A stretch of DNA of 45,610 nucleotides from Candidatus Kapaibacterium sp. (GTDB lineage Bacteria > Bacteroidota > Ignavibacteria > Kapaibacteriales > UBA4661): NCBI GenBank assembly GCA_025055035.1, contig JANWZB010000010.1, positions 1-45,610 on the forward strand, read 5' to 3'. The notes below the pieces were generated by a model, which saw only the letters and a list, made by a program, of their open reading frames with translations, ran no database searches and was not told the origin of the DNA. This document shows, piece by piece, positions 16,864-26,113 of the stretch. A program made the position numbers and the translations under genes. Positions within the stretch are counted from its first letter, which is position 1. The number at the start of each line of letters is the position of its first letter.

Positions 16864-17099
16864 GTCCGGTCTATGTAGGGAGGGTTTGTTGATGCAGGGT
16901 GAATTACGAAACGAGCGAGACATACATAGACCGGACACAGGAAAAGCATTCGCGGCAGAGGAAAAAGTTCTAACGAGGGGTATTAACGCACTATCTCCAA
17001 CAACCGCGAATTCCTTGTGTAGTGCAACACCGTTCTGGAACGTATACGAGCTGGAACATGTATGAGCAAGGAGTGAAGAACAACAAAGAGCGGTGTGCA
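16864..17099. ncRNA. Candidate structured RNA: three abutting stem-loops
   Basis: Stem A pairs GTCCGGTCTATGTA (16864-16877) perfectly with TACATAGACCGGAC (16923-16936). Stem B starts on the next base. ACAGGA (16937) pairs with TCC-T-TGT ending 17018 (one bulge), then ATTCGCGG (16948-16955) pairs with CCGCGAAT (17004-17011). Stem C pairs TGCA-A-CACCG (17023-17032) with CGGTGTGCA (17091-17099), with one bulged A. Together they cover about 236 bases with almost no gap between stems. This is what a folded non-coding RNA would show, but DNA-level functions are not excluded. The transcribed strand is unknown, so the strand is left open. Confidence 0.4.
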
Positions 17100-17273
17100 T
17101 ATCAAGGGAGACGAAACGAGAATAGCTTGCTAAACAATACTAATGGATAGTAGCAATATTGTCTATAGCTGATTGTTTATAGCTGCATGCATTGCACCTA
17201 TTGCTGAGCCAAAGATTATGCCAAGATTCGGTGCACGCCCGAAAGCATTGGTATAACAGTATTTCCCTTCGTT

Positions 17274-17287
17274 CTCTGCATGCAGAG
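17274..17287. repeat. 14-bp perfect palindrome
   Basis: CTCTGCATGCAGAG is a perfect palindrome lying about 140 bases upstream of the M28 peptidase start. A dimeric regulator site is possible; nothing else supports a specific factor. Confidence 0.45.
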
Positions 17288-17426
17288 CTCAAAACCTGTA
17301 GTGTTCTAGAATGAGATTTCTTGATACTGTGCGTCATTCTGAAACAAAGCAGTTGACTATCATACGGGATTTAGCTATCTTCCTGTTCTACTCTAATGTA
17401 AACTCGAAACAATCTGTTCGTTTTCA

Positions 17427-18911
17427 ATGTCTGCTTTGTGTATAGTGCTATTTCACGTTATTGCAGTAATGCTTGCTTTGGGCAGCGTGCTGTTATTACA
17501 GGCACAAGTTCAAGATTCACAACCACTCACAACACCTGGTGGGCAACCAATTCCATTACCTAACAGACAACCCATACGTGCTACTTCCTCGACGGCAGCG
17601 CTTCCATATGCTACTATCAAACAGCTTGACTCTATGTATATGCACAGAGTGTACGGGGAGGTTGCTCAGCGTATCATACGCCACGCACTTAAGGATAGTC
17701 TAGCATATAAGCGATTGCAGTATATGTGTGATACATTTGGACCACGCCTTTCGGGGTCTGAGAACCTAGAAAAAGCTATAGACTGGGTGCTTGCTACAAT
17801 GAAAGCTTGCGGTCTGGAAAATGTGCGTGGCGATAGTGTTGCTGTTCCTGTTTGGCTGCGTGGGGAAGAATCCTGTACTATGCTCAGTCCGCGCGTTTGC
17901 TCGATAGCAATGTTGGGGCTGGGAGGAAGTGTTGCAACACCCCCAGAAGGTATTGCAGCAGAAGTATTGGTGGTAAAGGACTTTGCAGAACTGCAAGGGC
18001 GTGCTGCCGAAGCACGAGGGAAAATCGTGCTCTTCAATGTTCCCTTTACACGCTATGGTGTTACCGTGCGCTATCGCTCGGAAGGGGCAATACGTGCTGC
18101 TGAAGTGGGTGCTGTAGCAAGTTTAGTGCGTTCTGTAGCCTCGTTTTCTCTTTACACACCGCACACAGGTGCAATGCGGTACAATGATAGTGTTCCAAAG
18201 ATTCCTCATGCGGCAATTGCAACGGAAGACGCTGATATGATTGCTCGGATGGTAGAGCGTGGAGAAAAGGTAGTCCTACGCCTGCGCATGAATGCACAAA
18301 CACTACCTGATGCAGTGTCGCGTAACATTATTGCTGAGCTGCGTGGACGCGAAAAGCCTGAGGAAATCGTCGTTATGGGTGGGCATATTGATTCGTGGGA
18401 TGTTGGTACAGGGGCGCTTGACGATGCGGGTGGATGTTTTGCAACGTGGAAGGCTCTGCAAATTCTTCAAGAACTCAATCTTCGTCCGCGCCGCACCGTA
18501 CGGCTTGTACTGTGGACGAACGAAGAAAACGGTCTTCGTGGGGCTATTCATTATGCCGAGCGCTACGGACATCAAAGGCATATTCTAGCACTTGAGTCTG
18601 ATGGTGGTATCTCTGCACCACGAGGATTTGGGTTTACTGGTGCTCCAGAGCTGTTTAAGGTATATAAGGCCGCTGCCACACTTTTGTATCCTATACAAGC
18701 ACACGAGATGTTTATTGGTGGTGGAGGAGCAGATATTTCGCCCTTAATTCCTTATGGTGTTCCTCAGATGAATCTTGAAGTTGACGGCTCAAAATATTTC
18801 TGGTTTCATCATACGTATGCCGACACACCTGATAAAGTTGACCCGCTTGATCTAAATAAGTGTGCAGCTGCAATTGCTGTTATGATGTACGTTGCAGCGG
18901 ATATACCATAA
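17427..18911 (+). CDS. M28-family metallopeptidase, carboxypeptidase Q-like
   Basis: A secreted zinc peptidase of 494 residues, similar in layout to plasma glutamate carboxypeptidase (carboxypeptidase Q). It has a signal peptide (IVLFHVIAVMLALGSVLLLQAQ). A protease-associated (PA) insert runs through the middle (GKIVLFNVPFTRYG). The di-zinc M28 core shows GGHIDSWDVGTGALDDAGG (His and bridging Asp), TNEENGLRG (catalytic Glu and metal Glu), ALESDGG (Asp) and FHHTYADTPDKVD (His). All metal ligands look intact. It probably trims peptides in the periplasm or outside the cell. It opens a tight same-strand run with a DUF6702 protein, cinA, a TPR protein and an M24 peptidase, gaps being about 20-40 bases or overlapping. 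Confidence 0.93.
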   Translation: MSALCIVLFHVIAVMLALGSVLLLQAQVQDSQPLTTPGGQPIPLPNRQPIRATSSTAALPYATIKQLDSMYMHRVYGEVAQRIIRHALKDSLAYKRLQYMCDTFGPRLSGSENLEKAIDWVLATMKACGLENVRGDSVAVPVWLRGEESCTMLSPRVCSIAMLGLGGSVATPPEGIAAEVLVVKDFAELQGRAAEARGKIVLFNVPFTRYGVTVRYRSEGAIRAAEVGAVASLVRSVASFSLYTPHTGAMRYNDSVPKIPHAAIATEDADMIARMVERGEKVVLRLRMNAQTLPDAVSRNIIAELRGREKPEEIVVMGGHIDSWDVGTGALDDAGGCFATWKALQILQELNLRPRRTVRLVLWTNEENGLRGAIHYAERYGHQRHILALESDGGISAPRGFGFTGAPELFKVYKAAATLLYPIQAHEMFIGGGGADISPLIPYGVPQMNLEVDGSKYFWFHHTYADTPDKVDPLDLNKCAAAIAVMMYVAADIP

Positions 18912-18932
18912 CTACGGCAGGGTTGGCATTCT

Positions 18933-19472
18933 ATGACTCTTCGACAATGCAAGCGACGAATGTACTATGTCCTACTACTAGCAGGCTGTGCTTTCCTGTT
19001 GCAAAGCATGCGGGGGTACGTACTGCAGCATCCCATTCATGCAAGCATTATGGTCATAGATTTCAATCCAGCACCGCGCTCGCTGGAGATATCGTGCAAA
19101 ATATTTGCCGACGACCTTGAGGAAATTATCCGCAAAACAACCGGCATTCAGCTGTATATTGGTTCGGCGAAGGAAATCCCTTCGCAGACGAATGCAAAAC
19201 TTGAAGAATACTTACGTAAACATTTTTCTGCCGAAGCAGACGGTAAAGCGCTTTCTCGCTGGGTATTCATAGGGCAAGAGCTAGAAGGTGATGCGGTGTG
19301 GTGCTACATTGAAGTGCCGAATGTCTCGCCGCCTAAGAGGCTTATCGTGTCGAATACTATACTGATGGACTTGTACGACGACCAAACGAATCTAGTGAAC
19401 GTGAATATTTATGGACAGCGACGAAGTGCCGTCTTGCGGAAAAGTAGAACTTCTGAAGTACTGGAATTCTAG
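18933..19472 (+). CDS. DUF6702 family protein, secreted
   Basis: A 179-residue protein with a membrane or signal segment (RMYYVLLLAGCAFLLQSMRG), then a domain typical of DUF6702: HPIHASIMVIDFNPAPRSLEISCKIFADDLEEIIRK, ending with FDxQTNLVNVNIYGQRRS-like sequence. Members occur mostly in Bacteroidetes and relatives, are periplasmic or membrane-attached, and have no known activity. It begins 21 bases after the M28 peptidase stop and ends 29 bases before cinA, so it is very probably in their operon. An ATG at codon 10 is an alternative start. The family assignment rests on the HPxHxSxxxIxxN opening and the IFxDDLE motif. Confidence 0.75.
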   Translation: MTLRQCKRRMYYVLLLAGCAFLLQSMRGYVLQHPIHASIMVIDFNPAPRSLEISCKIFADDLEEIIRKTTGIQLYIGSAKEIPSQTNAKLEEYLRKHFSAEADGKALSRWVFIGQELEGDAVWCYIEVPNVSPPKRLIVSNTILMDLYDDQTNLVNVNIYGQRRSAVLRKSRTSEVLEF

Positions 19473-19501
19473 CAGCAATCTAGCCAAGAGGATATGCTTG
19501 T

Positions 19502-20803
19502 ATGAAGGTAGCGGTGCTGACAATAGGTGATGAGTTATGCATTGGGCAGATTGTTAACACAAACGCTGCGTGGATAGCGGCAGCCTGTACTCACGAGGGC
19601 TGGCGAGTTGTTGCTCATGTAGTAGTTGGGGATAGTCTTGAGCATATTATCGAGGAGGCACGCCGCTTGCTTTCAATAGCTGATGTACTCCTTATGAGCG
19701 GCGGTTTAGGTCCGACACACGATGACCGAACAAAAGAGGCTCTTGTGTGTATGCTTGATGATACGCTAGCAACGCACCAGGCGACGCTCCAGCACTTGCA
19801 GGAAATGTTTCGTCGCTTGGGAAGAGAGCTTACTCAACGCAACGCTGCGCAAGCATTATTACCAAGCACCTGCGAAGCTCTGCGCAATGATAATGGTACT
19901 GCTCCCGGTATGTGGTTTACTCTCAAAGCTAAAACGCGCCACAATCCAGCAGAACGTGATAAAGTCATTGTTGCTATGCCTGGCGTACCGCAAGAAATGA
20001 AGCATCTTATGGAAAACCACGTAATTCCACGACTCCGTAGATTGTATCCCGAGGATGTTGTGGTACGAACGCGGACGCTTCTCACAACAGGTATAGCAGA
20101 GTCGAATCTCGCAGACCTTATCGGTGATGTTGCTGTAGTGGTAGAAGGGCAGGAGCTTGCATTCTTGCCATCCGCTTCAGGAGTGAAGTTGCGTATCACC
20201 GTTACTGCTCCACAGGCTGAAGTCGATGCTTTGTTGGAGCGCATTGAAAGTCGGGTACGTGCTCGTGCTGGTAGATTCATCTATGGAACAGAATCCGATG
20301 CTTATCATGCAATAGTTGGGCGCATGCTATCAGAGCGTAGTATAACGGTTGCTGTTGCAGAAAGTTGCACGGGTGGATTACTGGGTGCAACACTAACAGC
20401 AGCATCAGGAGCTTCAGCGTACTTTCTCGGAGGTGTGTTGTGCTATAGCAATGATATGAAAGTTCGTTTGGTAGGAGTGCGTCCTGAAACACTTCGGCTA
20501 TATGGTGCCGTGAGCGAAGAAACTGCACGCGAGCTAGCGTCGGGAGTACGCGAACGCTGCCAAGCAACTATCGGTATTGGTATTACAGGTATTGCAGGTC
20601 CCGAAGGTGGCACACCTGAGAAGCCGGTAGGCACAGTGTGGATAGGCATTGCCGATACTCATACAATAGAAGCACAACGATACAACTTTCTTGGCGACCG
20701 CGCGAGCATTCGCGAGCGCTCAGTGTCGGTTGCCTTACAACTTCTTTTTAAGAAAGCCCTTATATATGACACAGTACTGCCTACTAGCATGCCTCGTGCT
20801 TAA
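19502..20803 (+). CDS. cinA: CinA: nicotinamide-nucleotide amidase / ADP-ribose pyrophosphatase
   Basis: A full-length two-domain CinA protein (433 residues). The N-terminal MoaB/MogA-like (COG1058) domain shows VLTIGDELCIGQIVNTN and LLMSGGLGPTHDD. The C-terminal PncC amidase domain has VAESCTGGLLGATLT with the nucleophilic serine, GAVSEETARELASGVRE, and GIGITGIAGPEGGTPEKPVGTVWIG. In characterised homologues the C-terminal domain deamidates nicotinamide mononucleotide in NAD recycling, and the N-terminal domain hydrolyses ADP-ribose. The name recalls an old link to competence in streptococci. The start is well placed 29 bases after the previous gene. Its end overlaps the next gene by 38 bases, which indicates translational coupling. 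Confidence 0.96.
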   Translation: MKVAVLTIGDELCIGQIVNTNAAWIAAACTHEGWRVVAHVVVGDSLEHIIEEARRLLSIADVLLMSGGLGPTHDDRTKEALVCMLDDTLATHQATLQHLQEMFRRLGRELTQRNAAQALLPSTCEALRNDNGTAPGMWFTLKAKTRHNPAERDKVIVAMPGVPQEMKHLMENHVIPRLRRLYPEDVVVRTRTLLTTGIAESNLADLIGDVAVVVEGQELAFLPSASGVKLRITVTAPQAEVDALLERIESRVRARAGRFIYGTESDAYHAIVGRMLSERSITVAVAESCTGGLLGATLTAASGASAYFLGGVLCYSNDMKVRLVGVRPETLRLYGAVSEETARELASGVRERCQATIGIGITGIAGPEGGTPEKPVGTVWIGIADTHTIEAQRYNFLGDRASIRERSVSVALQLLFKKALIYDTVLPTSMPRA

Positions 20804-21521
20804 TGTTGGAATAGGTATTCGGGCATACGCTCAGCATGCCAATGCACCACATAAACATGCACTGTCGCAAACTGAACAGTACATCAGGAGTGGTCTTGCA
20901 AAAACAGACAAAGGAGATTTTAGTGGTGCGATACGAGATTTCGACACAGCAATTGCTCGCTCTCTGGCGAGTGTAGATGCCTTTCGGCATCGCGGATATG
21001 CAAAGCTCCAGATTGGTGATTATCGTGGTGCGATTGATGATTGTAGTGAAGTGCTACGCATCAATACACAGGATTCAAATGCTGCACTAGCGTATTTGTA
21101 TCGAGCATACGCAAAGTTCTTTTTGCAGCAGTATGAAGGAGCAGCGCACGACTGTTCAAGTGCTCTTGTGCTTGACCCAGCCGACGATGAAGCACTCATA
21201 CTGCGTAGCGCGGCAAAGATGCGTCTGCATGATTATTATGGCGCTCGCCATGATTATGCTGAAGCAGTATCGCTGCGCCATGCACAAGCTGTATATTCCT
21301 TCTTTCGCGGGCAAGTGCGTGCACAGCTAGGAGACTATGAAGGGGCGATTGACGATTTTAGTACAACACTCCGCTTTCAACCCCACGCTCTGCAAGCTCT
21401 ATTGCACCGTGCACGGGCAAAGATTGTGATAGGTGATGCTTCTGCATGTCAGGATTTGTATGATGCTTTTTTGCACGGTATTAAAGAGGCAGGAGAGATA
21501 TTTATACACTACTGTCGATAG
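20766..21521 (+). CDS. Secreted TPR-repeat protein
   Basis: The ORF-track start at 20691 lies within cinA; ATG 20766 gives a convincing signal peptide (MTQYCLLACLVLNVGIGIRAYAQ) and 251 residues. The mature part is almost entirely tetratricopeptide repeats. Recognisable units carry the G-D-Y/F-x-G-A-I-D/R-D-F/C pattern: GDFSGAIRDFDTAI, GDYRGAIDDCSEVL, QQYEGAAHDCSSAL, HDYYGARHDYAEAV and GDYEGAIDDFSTTL. Such proteins are scaffolds for protein contacts, here probably in the periplasm. The reading frame overlaps the cinA end by 38 bases, and the M24 peptidase follows after 39 bases. The partner proteins cannot be named. Confidence 0.88.
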   Translation: MTQYCLLACLVLNVGIGIRAYAQHANAPHKHALSQTEQYIRSGLAKTDKGDFSGAIRDFDTAIARSLASVDAFRHRGYAKLQIGDYRGAIDDCSEVLRINTQDSNAALAYLYRAYAKFFLQQYEGAAHDCSSALVLDPADDEALILRSAAKMRLHDYYGARHDYAEAVSLRHAQAVYSFFRGQVRAQLGDYEGAIDDFSTTLRFQPHALQALLHRARAKIVIGDASACQDLYDAFLHGIKEAGEIFIHYCR

Positions 21522-21560
21522 AGCATTTCTAGGTTCTCAACGTTATTTTCTACCACAGGT

Positions 21561-22778
21561 ATGATGGATATTCGCCGTATACAAGCAGTTCTTTCTGAGC
21601 AGGAGATAGACGCATGGCTGCTGTATGATTTTCGCCATAGTAATCCCGTTGCATGGCAAACACTAGAGCTGCCGCCAGAAACGCACTGTTCGCGGCGCTG
21701 GGCAGTTATTGTACCAGCAGAGGGCGAGGCAGTGAAAATCGTTCATAGCATCGAGGCACATACGCTAGCAGGTGTTCCGGCACGCGAAATGCGCTATACC
21801 ACACGTAGTGATTGGGAACAAGCACTACGGGAAACGCTGGGAAAACACCGCCGTATTGCGTTAGAATATTCGCCGCGTAATGCTATTCCTGTTGTTTCGT
21901 GGGTGGATGCTGGAACAGTAGAATGGCTGCGTGAGCAGGGATATGTTGTAGAATCCTCAGCAGAAATTATACAGCAGTATTCGGCAGTATGGTCAAAAGA
22001 GCAATTTGAAGAGAATGTTGTTACGGCAAAGCTGCTACGCACAGCAATGATGCGGTGTTTTAGTTTCATACGCGAGCATATGCTAGCAGGTGAACCTCTT
22101 ACGGAGTACCAAGTGCAGCAGGAAATAGGAAAATACTTTGATGAGTACAATCTTGTGAGCTATTCCTTGCCGAATATTTCGGTGAATGCGAATGCTGCCA
22201 ATCCTCACTATCAGCCTACTGCTGAGCATAGTGCTGAACTTCGGCATGGTGATGTTGTACTCGTGGACATGTGGGCGAAGCCTCGAACACCGCATGGTGT
22301 CTATGCTGACATCACATGGATGGCATATCTTGGGGAGCACGTGCCAGAGCGCCCTGCTACGCTGTTTAGTGTGATTGCTACTGCACGTGATGCTGCTTTG
22401 CAGCTGCTACGCGATAACCTACCGCACAAGCCTGTGCGCGGTTGTGATGTAGATGACGCTTGTCGAGCTGTAGTTGAGAAGGCAGGCTTCGGTCAATATT
22501 TTATTCACCGCACGGGGCATAGTATTACAACAGAAACACATGGTTGGGGGGCAAATATGGATAATTTCGAGACACATGATACACGACGTATTGTTCCGAT
22601 GACGTCGTTTTCTATCGAGCCCGGCATATATATTCCAGGAGAGATTGGATTGCGGACGGAAGTGAATGTGGTGATCAATGAGCGTGGTGAAGTGATTGTA
22701 ACAGGGGGAGAGCCCCAACAAGCAATTTTGCCATTGCTTGCGCCGCAGTGCAACGTTCAGGCATTCATCAAGCTATAA
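21561..22778 (+). CDS. M24-family Xaa-Pro dipeptidase/aminopeptidase
   Basis: A 405-residue pita-bread metallopeptidase. The N-terminal creatinase-like domain (residues 1-145) reads IQAVLSEQEIDAWLLYDF. The catalytic domain has all five expected metal ligands: Asp in VLVDMWAK, Asp in GVYADITW, His in HRTGHSITTETHG, Glu in SIEPGIYI and Glu in RTEVNVVI. The DMWAK...YADITWMAYLG signature resembles a subgroup of Xaa-Pro peptidases annotated in FCB bacteria. There is no signal peptide, so it is probably cytoplasmic and cleaves Pro-containing peptides. As the last gene of the M28-led run, it suggests the operon serves peptide import and breakdown. Confidence 0.92.
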   Translation: MMDIRRIQAVLSEQEIDAWLLYDFRHSNPVAWQTLELPPETHCSRRWAVIVPAEGEAVKIVHSIEAHTLAGVPAREMRYTTRSDWEQALRETLGKHRRIALEYSPRNAIPVVSWVDAGTVEWLREQGYVVESSAEIIQQYSAVWSKEQFEENVVTAKLLRTAMMRCFSFIREHMLAGEPLTEYQVQQEIGKYFDEYNLVSYSLPNISVNANAANPHYQPTAEHSAELRHGDVVLVDMWAKPRTPHGVYADITWMAYLGEHVPERPATLFSVIATARDAALQLLRDNLPHKPVRGCDVDDACRAVVEKAGFGQYFIHRTGHSITTETHGWGANMDNFETHDTRRIVPMTSFSIEPGIYIPGEIGLRTEVNVVINERGEVIVTGGEPQQAILPLLAPQCNVQAFIKL

Positions 22779-22812
22779 AGATTTATAGTATTGTCTATCG
22801 GTTACGCTCTTT

Positions 22813-23334
22813 CTAAAAGTTCGATTCATCGCGCCATCGGCGGATGCGCCAAACATCGCTTGGCTTCTCACGAACAAGACCAAGATTAACACGACCATCG
22901 AGGCGGATAATGTCGTTTACGTTGAATGTAACGGTGAGATTAAAGCCACGCTGGATATTGGTGGATAGAGAGTCGCCACTTGCAAAGATGATTTCGTTCC
23001 AGACTAGGTCCAGTGCTTGCGCAGTACGAAACAAGCCGTTTGTTGAGAACATTTCTTCATCGCGCCCCCATGATGCATCAACATTACGTTCGTAATTCCG
23101 ATAGATGAATACAAAGTTTGGGTCAAGCAATTGTCCGTAGGTGAGTGTATCCTTGAAAATATAGGCGTAGCGAAAGTTTTGGAATACCCCTTCGATAGTG
23201 CGCTGGTCGCCAAGAAGTGTTCCATCGCTGCTCAGTGCAAGGCGTGGAGCAAATGGATTAAGGCAGGACGATAACATCGTAGCCATGCCAGTAACTGTCA
23301 TGAGTAGCACTGCTGTTGTAAAACGAAGCAACAC
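22813..23334 (-). CDS. Putative lipoprotein, NTF2/SnoaL-like size
   Basis: The ORF track extends to 23610, but the first 92 residues look random, and GTG 23334 gives a lipoprotein signal: VLLRFTTAVLLMTVTGMATMLSSC, with SSC as the lipobox and Cys as the first mature residue. An AAGG lies about ten bases before it. The mature part is about 150 residues, with an alternating hydrophobic pattern (TIEGVFQNFRYAYIFKDTLTYGQLLDPNFVFIY) and the ending DVWRIRRWRDESNF. Such 'x-W-x-I-x-x-W-x-D' endings are common in SnoaL/NTF2-like domains, so that fold is a reasonable guess but not proven. It is convergent with the M24 peptidase gene, with only a 34-base gap. Confidence 0.7.
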   Translation of the reverse strand: MLLRFTTAVLLMTVTGMATMLSSCLNPFAPRLALSSDGTLLGDQRTIEGVFQNFRYAYIFKDTLTYGQLLDPNFVFIYRNYERNVDASWGRDEEMFSTNGLFRTAQALDLVWNEIIFASGDSLSTNIQRGFNLTVTFNVNDIIRLDGRVNLGLVREKPSDVWRIRRWRDESNF

Positions 23335-23394
23335 GGTAGCGCCTTGTGAAGCTGAAGTGTGAAGAAAGGATGTGTAGCATTCGGGTGCAGTACC

Positions 23395-23556
23395 ATGAAA
23401 ATGCAAAAAAAATCTGACTTCCCCACAAAGATTTGTGCTGTTTGTGGACGACCGTTTACATGGCGCAAGAAATGGGCAAAGAATTGGGAGTATGTACGCT
23501 ACTGTAGCGATGCATGTCGAGCAAAGCGTAATTCTAAGGCTTCTAAGGAAACATAG
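23395..23556 (+). CDS. DUF2256 zinc-ribbon small protein
   Basis: A 53-residue protein matching DUF2256: [37 protein letters not shown]. Two Cys pairs (CAVC and CSDAC) should bind one zinc ion. The ORF-track GTG at 23359 adds 12 atypical residues; ATG 23395 (or 23401) is the better start and gives the normal family length. The role of the family is unknown. It lies just before the gap terminator and is convergent with gap; its 5' side is divergent from the lipoprotein gene. Confidence 0.85.
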   Translation: MKMQKKSDFPTKICAVCGRPFTWRKKWAKNWEYVRYCSDACRAKRNSKASKET

Positions 23557-23572
23557 TGTCGGTTTAATAACA

Positions 23573-23603
23573 AAAGCCTCGCTTTGCGATATGGCGAGGC
23601 TTT
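23573..23603 (-). terminator. Terminator between DUF2256 gene and gap
   Basis: AAAGCCTCGC and GCGAGGCTTT form a perfect 10-bp stem with an 11-base loop. On the minus strand it is followed by TTTTGTT, which suits termination of gap. It may also work for the plus-strand DUF2256 gene. Confidence 0.85.
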
Positions 23604-23627
23604 CTAGCACAAGATATATGACGAATA

Positions 23628-24770
<1,143 letters not shown>

Positions 24771-24904
24771 TTATCTTTGCACGTAGCTATAGAGTTACAC
24801 ATTACGCTAGCTGCACACATAGCTTGTGCTGTACGTAGGCTAAAGGCGCTCTCGTGTATGCTGCATCACTGTTCCTATTAGACATCTTCTTTGGAGGTAG
24901 CGGT

Positions 24905-25813
24905 ATGGCTCGTGCAAAACAAACCCTTCCACGCAATCTTGCAATCCTTGTTGTTGTTGTTGGGCTTGGGGTACAGATTGTTACAACGTGCTATAAGAAA
25001 TCTGACACAACACCAAGTACCAAGCAGCAGCCACCCTCAACGGCGAGTACTGCGACGCCTAACCAAACGGGGACGATTCACTTAGAAATGGGCATTCCAA
25101 CGGGAGGAGATGGTGAGCCATCGTACCTTCTCAAACGTAAGCAGTATGCGCTGTCGTACAATGGAACAAAGAATGTCCCAAATTGGGTAAGCTATCACTT
25201 GAATGCGAGCTACTTTGGGACAGTTGAACGCAAGCAAGGGCAATTTATGCCAGACCCTGACCTGCCGCCGCAGTTCTACAAAGTGCGTCATCAAGACTAT
25301 AGTAATTCAGGATTCGACCGTGGGCATATGGTACGCTCAGAAGAGCGCACTGCCACACGCGAAGATAACGATGCAACATTCTATACAACAAACCTCCTGC
25401 CTCAGCGCCATGACCTTAATGCAGGACCTTGGTTGCGTTTAGAAGAATTTTGCCAGTTTCTTGCAGTGCGGAAAAAGAAAGAGCTATACATTATCTGTGG
25501 AGGAATTTTCCCGAAAAACTACCAAACAATTGGGAAGCAGAACAATATTGCCGTGCCGAGCCATTGCTTCAAAATCATTGTCGTACTGGAGAGTGGGCAA
25601 GGAGTACGCGATGTCAATGAAAACACGACCGTCATCGCAGCGATTATGCCAAATGTTGAGGGTATCAAGAAGGAGCAATGGCGGCAATATCAAACAACAG
25701 TGGATGAAATTGAGCAGCAAACAGGATACGATTTTTTAACAGCTGTGCCACAAAAAATTCAAGAAGCCATAGAACGTCGCATTGCAACGTCACTTGTCGC
25801 AATGGCACAGTAG
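24905..25813 (+). CDS. Membrane-anchored DNA/RNA non-specific endonuclease
   Basis: A beta-beta-alpha-metal nuclease of the NUC1/EndoG/Serratia family (302 residues). The core motif is DRGHMVRSEERT at about residues 137-148, with the catalytic His at about 140. An Asn in TTNLLPQRHDLNAGPW binds metal. The start is ATG 24905, since GGAGG sits seven bases upstream; the track start at 24854 is earlier. The N-terminus has a basic end, a hydrophobic stretch (LAILVVVVGLGVQIVTTC) and then a Pro/Ser/Thr-rich linker. It is therefore exported, and either anchored in the membrane or lipidated (TTC is not a standard lipobox). Likely jobs are extracellular nucleic-acid scavenging or defence; no immunity gene is adjacent. 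Confidence 0.9.
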   Translation: MARAKQTLPRNLAILVVVVGLGVQIVTTCYKKSDTTPSTKQQPPSTASTATPNQTGTIHLEMGIPTGGDGEPSYLLKRKQYALSYNGTKNVPNWVSYHLNASYFGTVERKQGQFMPDPDLPPQFYKVRHQDYSNSGFDRGHMVRSEERTATREDNDATFYTTNLLPQRHDLNAGPWLRLEEFCQFLAVRKKKELYIICGGIFPKNYQTIGKQNNIAVPSHCFKIIVVLESGQGVRDVNENTTVIAAIMPNVEGIKKEQWRQYQTTVDEIEQQTGYDFLTAVPQKIQEAIERRIATSLVAMAQ

Positions 25814-25955
25814 AGACATAACCCTTCCATACGCGTGTCATGTGATATGATGACAGAGCTTGGGAAAGAGTAACATAGCGACAACGGTCCTAAGAGGTTA
25901 CAGCAGCTGGTATAAGCATAAAACGTGGGAAACACACGAAAATCGAGAGAGAGGT

Positions 25956-25983
25956 TTGAGAAGACATAGAAAAGCTGTATATT
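25956..25983 (+). promoter_or_regulatory. Candidate tRNA-Ser promoter
   Basis: TTGAGA, a 16-base spacer and TATATT lie 35 bases before the tRNA. This would give a leader of about 28 bases. It was identified by eye only. Confidence 0.4.
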
Positions 25984-26018
25984 TGCCACTTACTCAGGAA
26001 GCATATCCAAGACCTGAC

Positions 26019-26100
26019 GGAAGGTTCGCATAATGGTATTGCAGCAGTCTTGAAAACTGCCGAGCGCAAGCTCATGAGAGTTCGAGTCTCTCACCTTCCG
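26019..26100 (+). tRNA. tRNA-Ser(UGA)
   Basis: An 82-base cloverleaf can be drawn. The acceptor stem is GGAAGGT/ACCTTCC with G as the discriminator base, and the D arm is GCA-TAATGGTAT-TGC. The anticodon stem GCAGT/ACTGC has loop CTTGAAA, so the anticodon is TGA. A long variable arm GAGC-GCAA-GCTC is typical of serine tRNAs, and the T arm is GAGAG-TTCGAGT-CTCTC. CCA is not encoded (CTC follows), so it must be added after transcription. A terminator hairpin follows within 15 bases. Confidence 0.96.
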
Positions 26101-26113
26101 CTCTGCACTCAAG

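Larger units (their letters stand above)
16771..17426. other. 656-bp non-coding gap rich in inverted repeats
   Basis: This region separates the divergent histidine kinase and M28 peptidase genes. The ORFs listed here are cysteine-rich, short, overlapping and unlike any family, so they are treated as chance. It holds three adjacent stem-loops at 16864-17099 (listed separately) and a 14-bp perfect palindrome CTCTGCATGCAGAG at 17274-17287. There are also a TGCACC/GGTGCA pair at 17193/17230 and an AGAATGA/TCATTCT pair at 17308/17334. No tRNA, tmRNA, SRP RNA or RNase P consensus was found on either strand by eye. Confidence 0.6.

Noticed and set aside
16900-17000. RNase P RNA, because of a GAGGAAA stretch
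   Set aside because: The other universally conserved RNase P segments are absent on both strands and the stem layout does not fit.
16849-17100. 83-codon minus-strand ORF over the stem-loop region
   Set aside because: Composition looks random and no ribosome-binding site was seen. The inverted repeats explain the region better.
23335-23610. N-terminal extension of the lipoprotein ORF
   Set aside because: The added 92 residues look random and overlap the oppositely oriented DUF2256 gene. The GTG at 23334 gives a proper lipoprotein signal.
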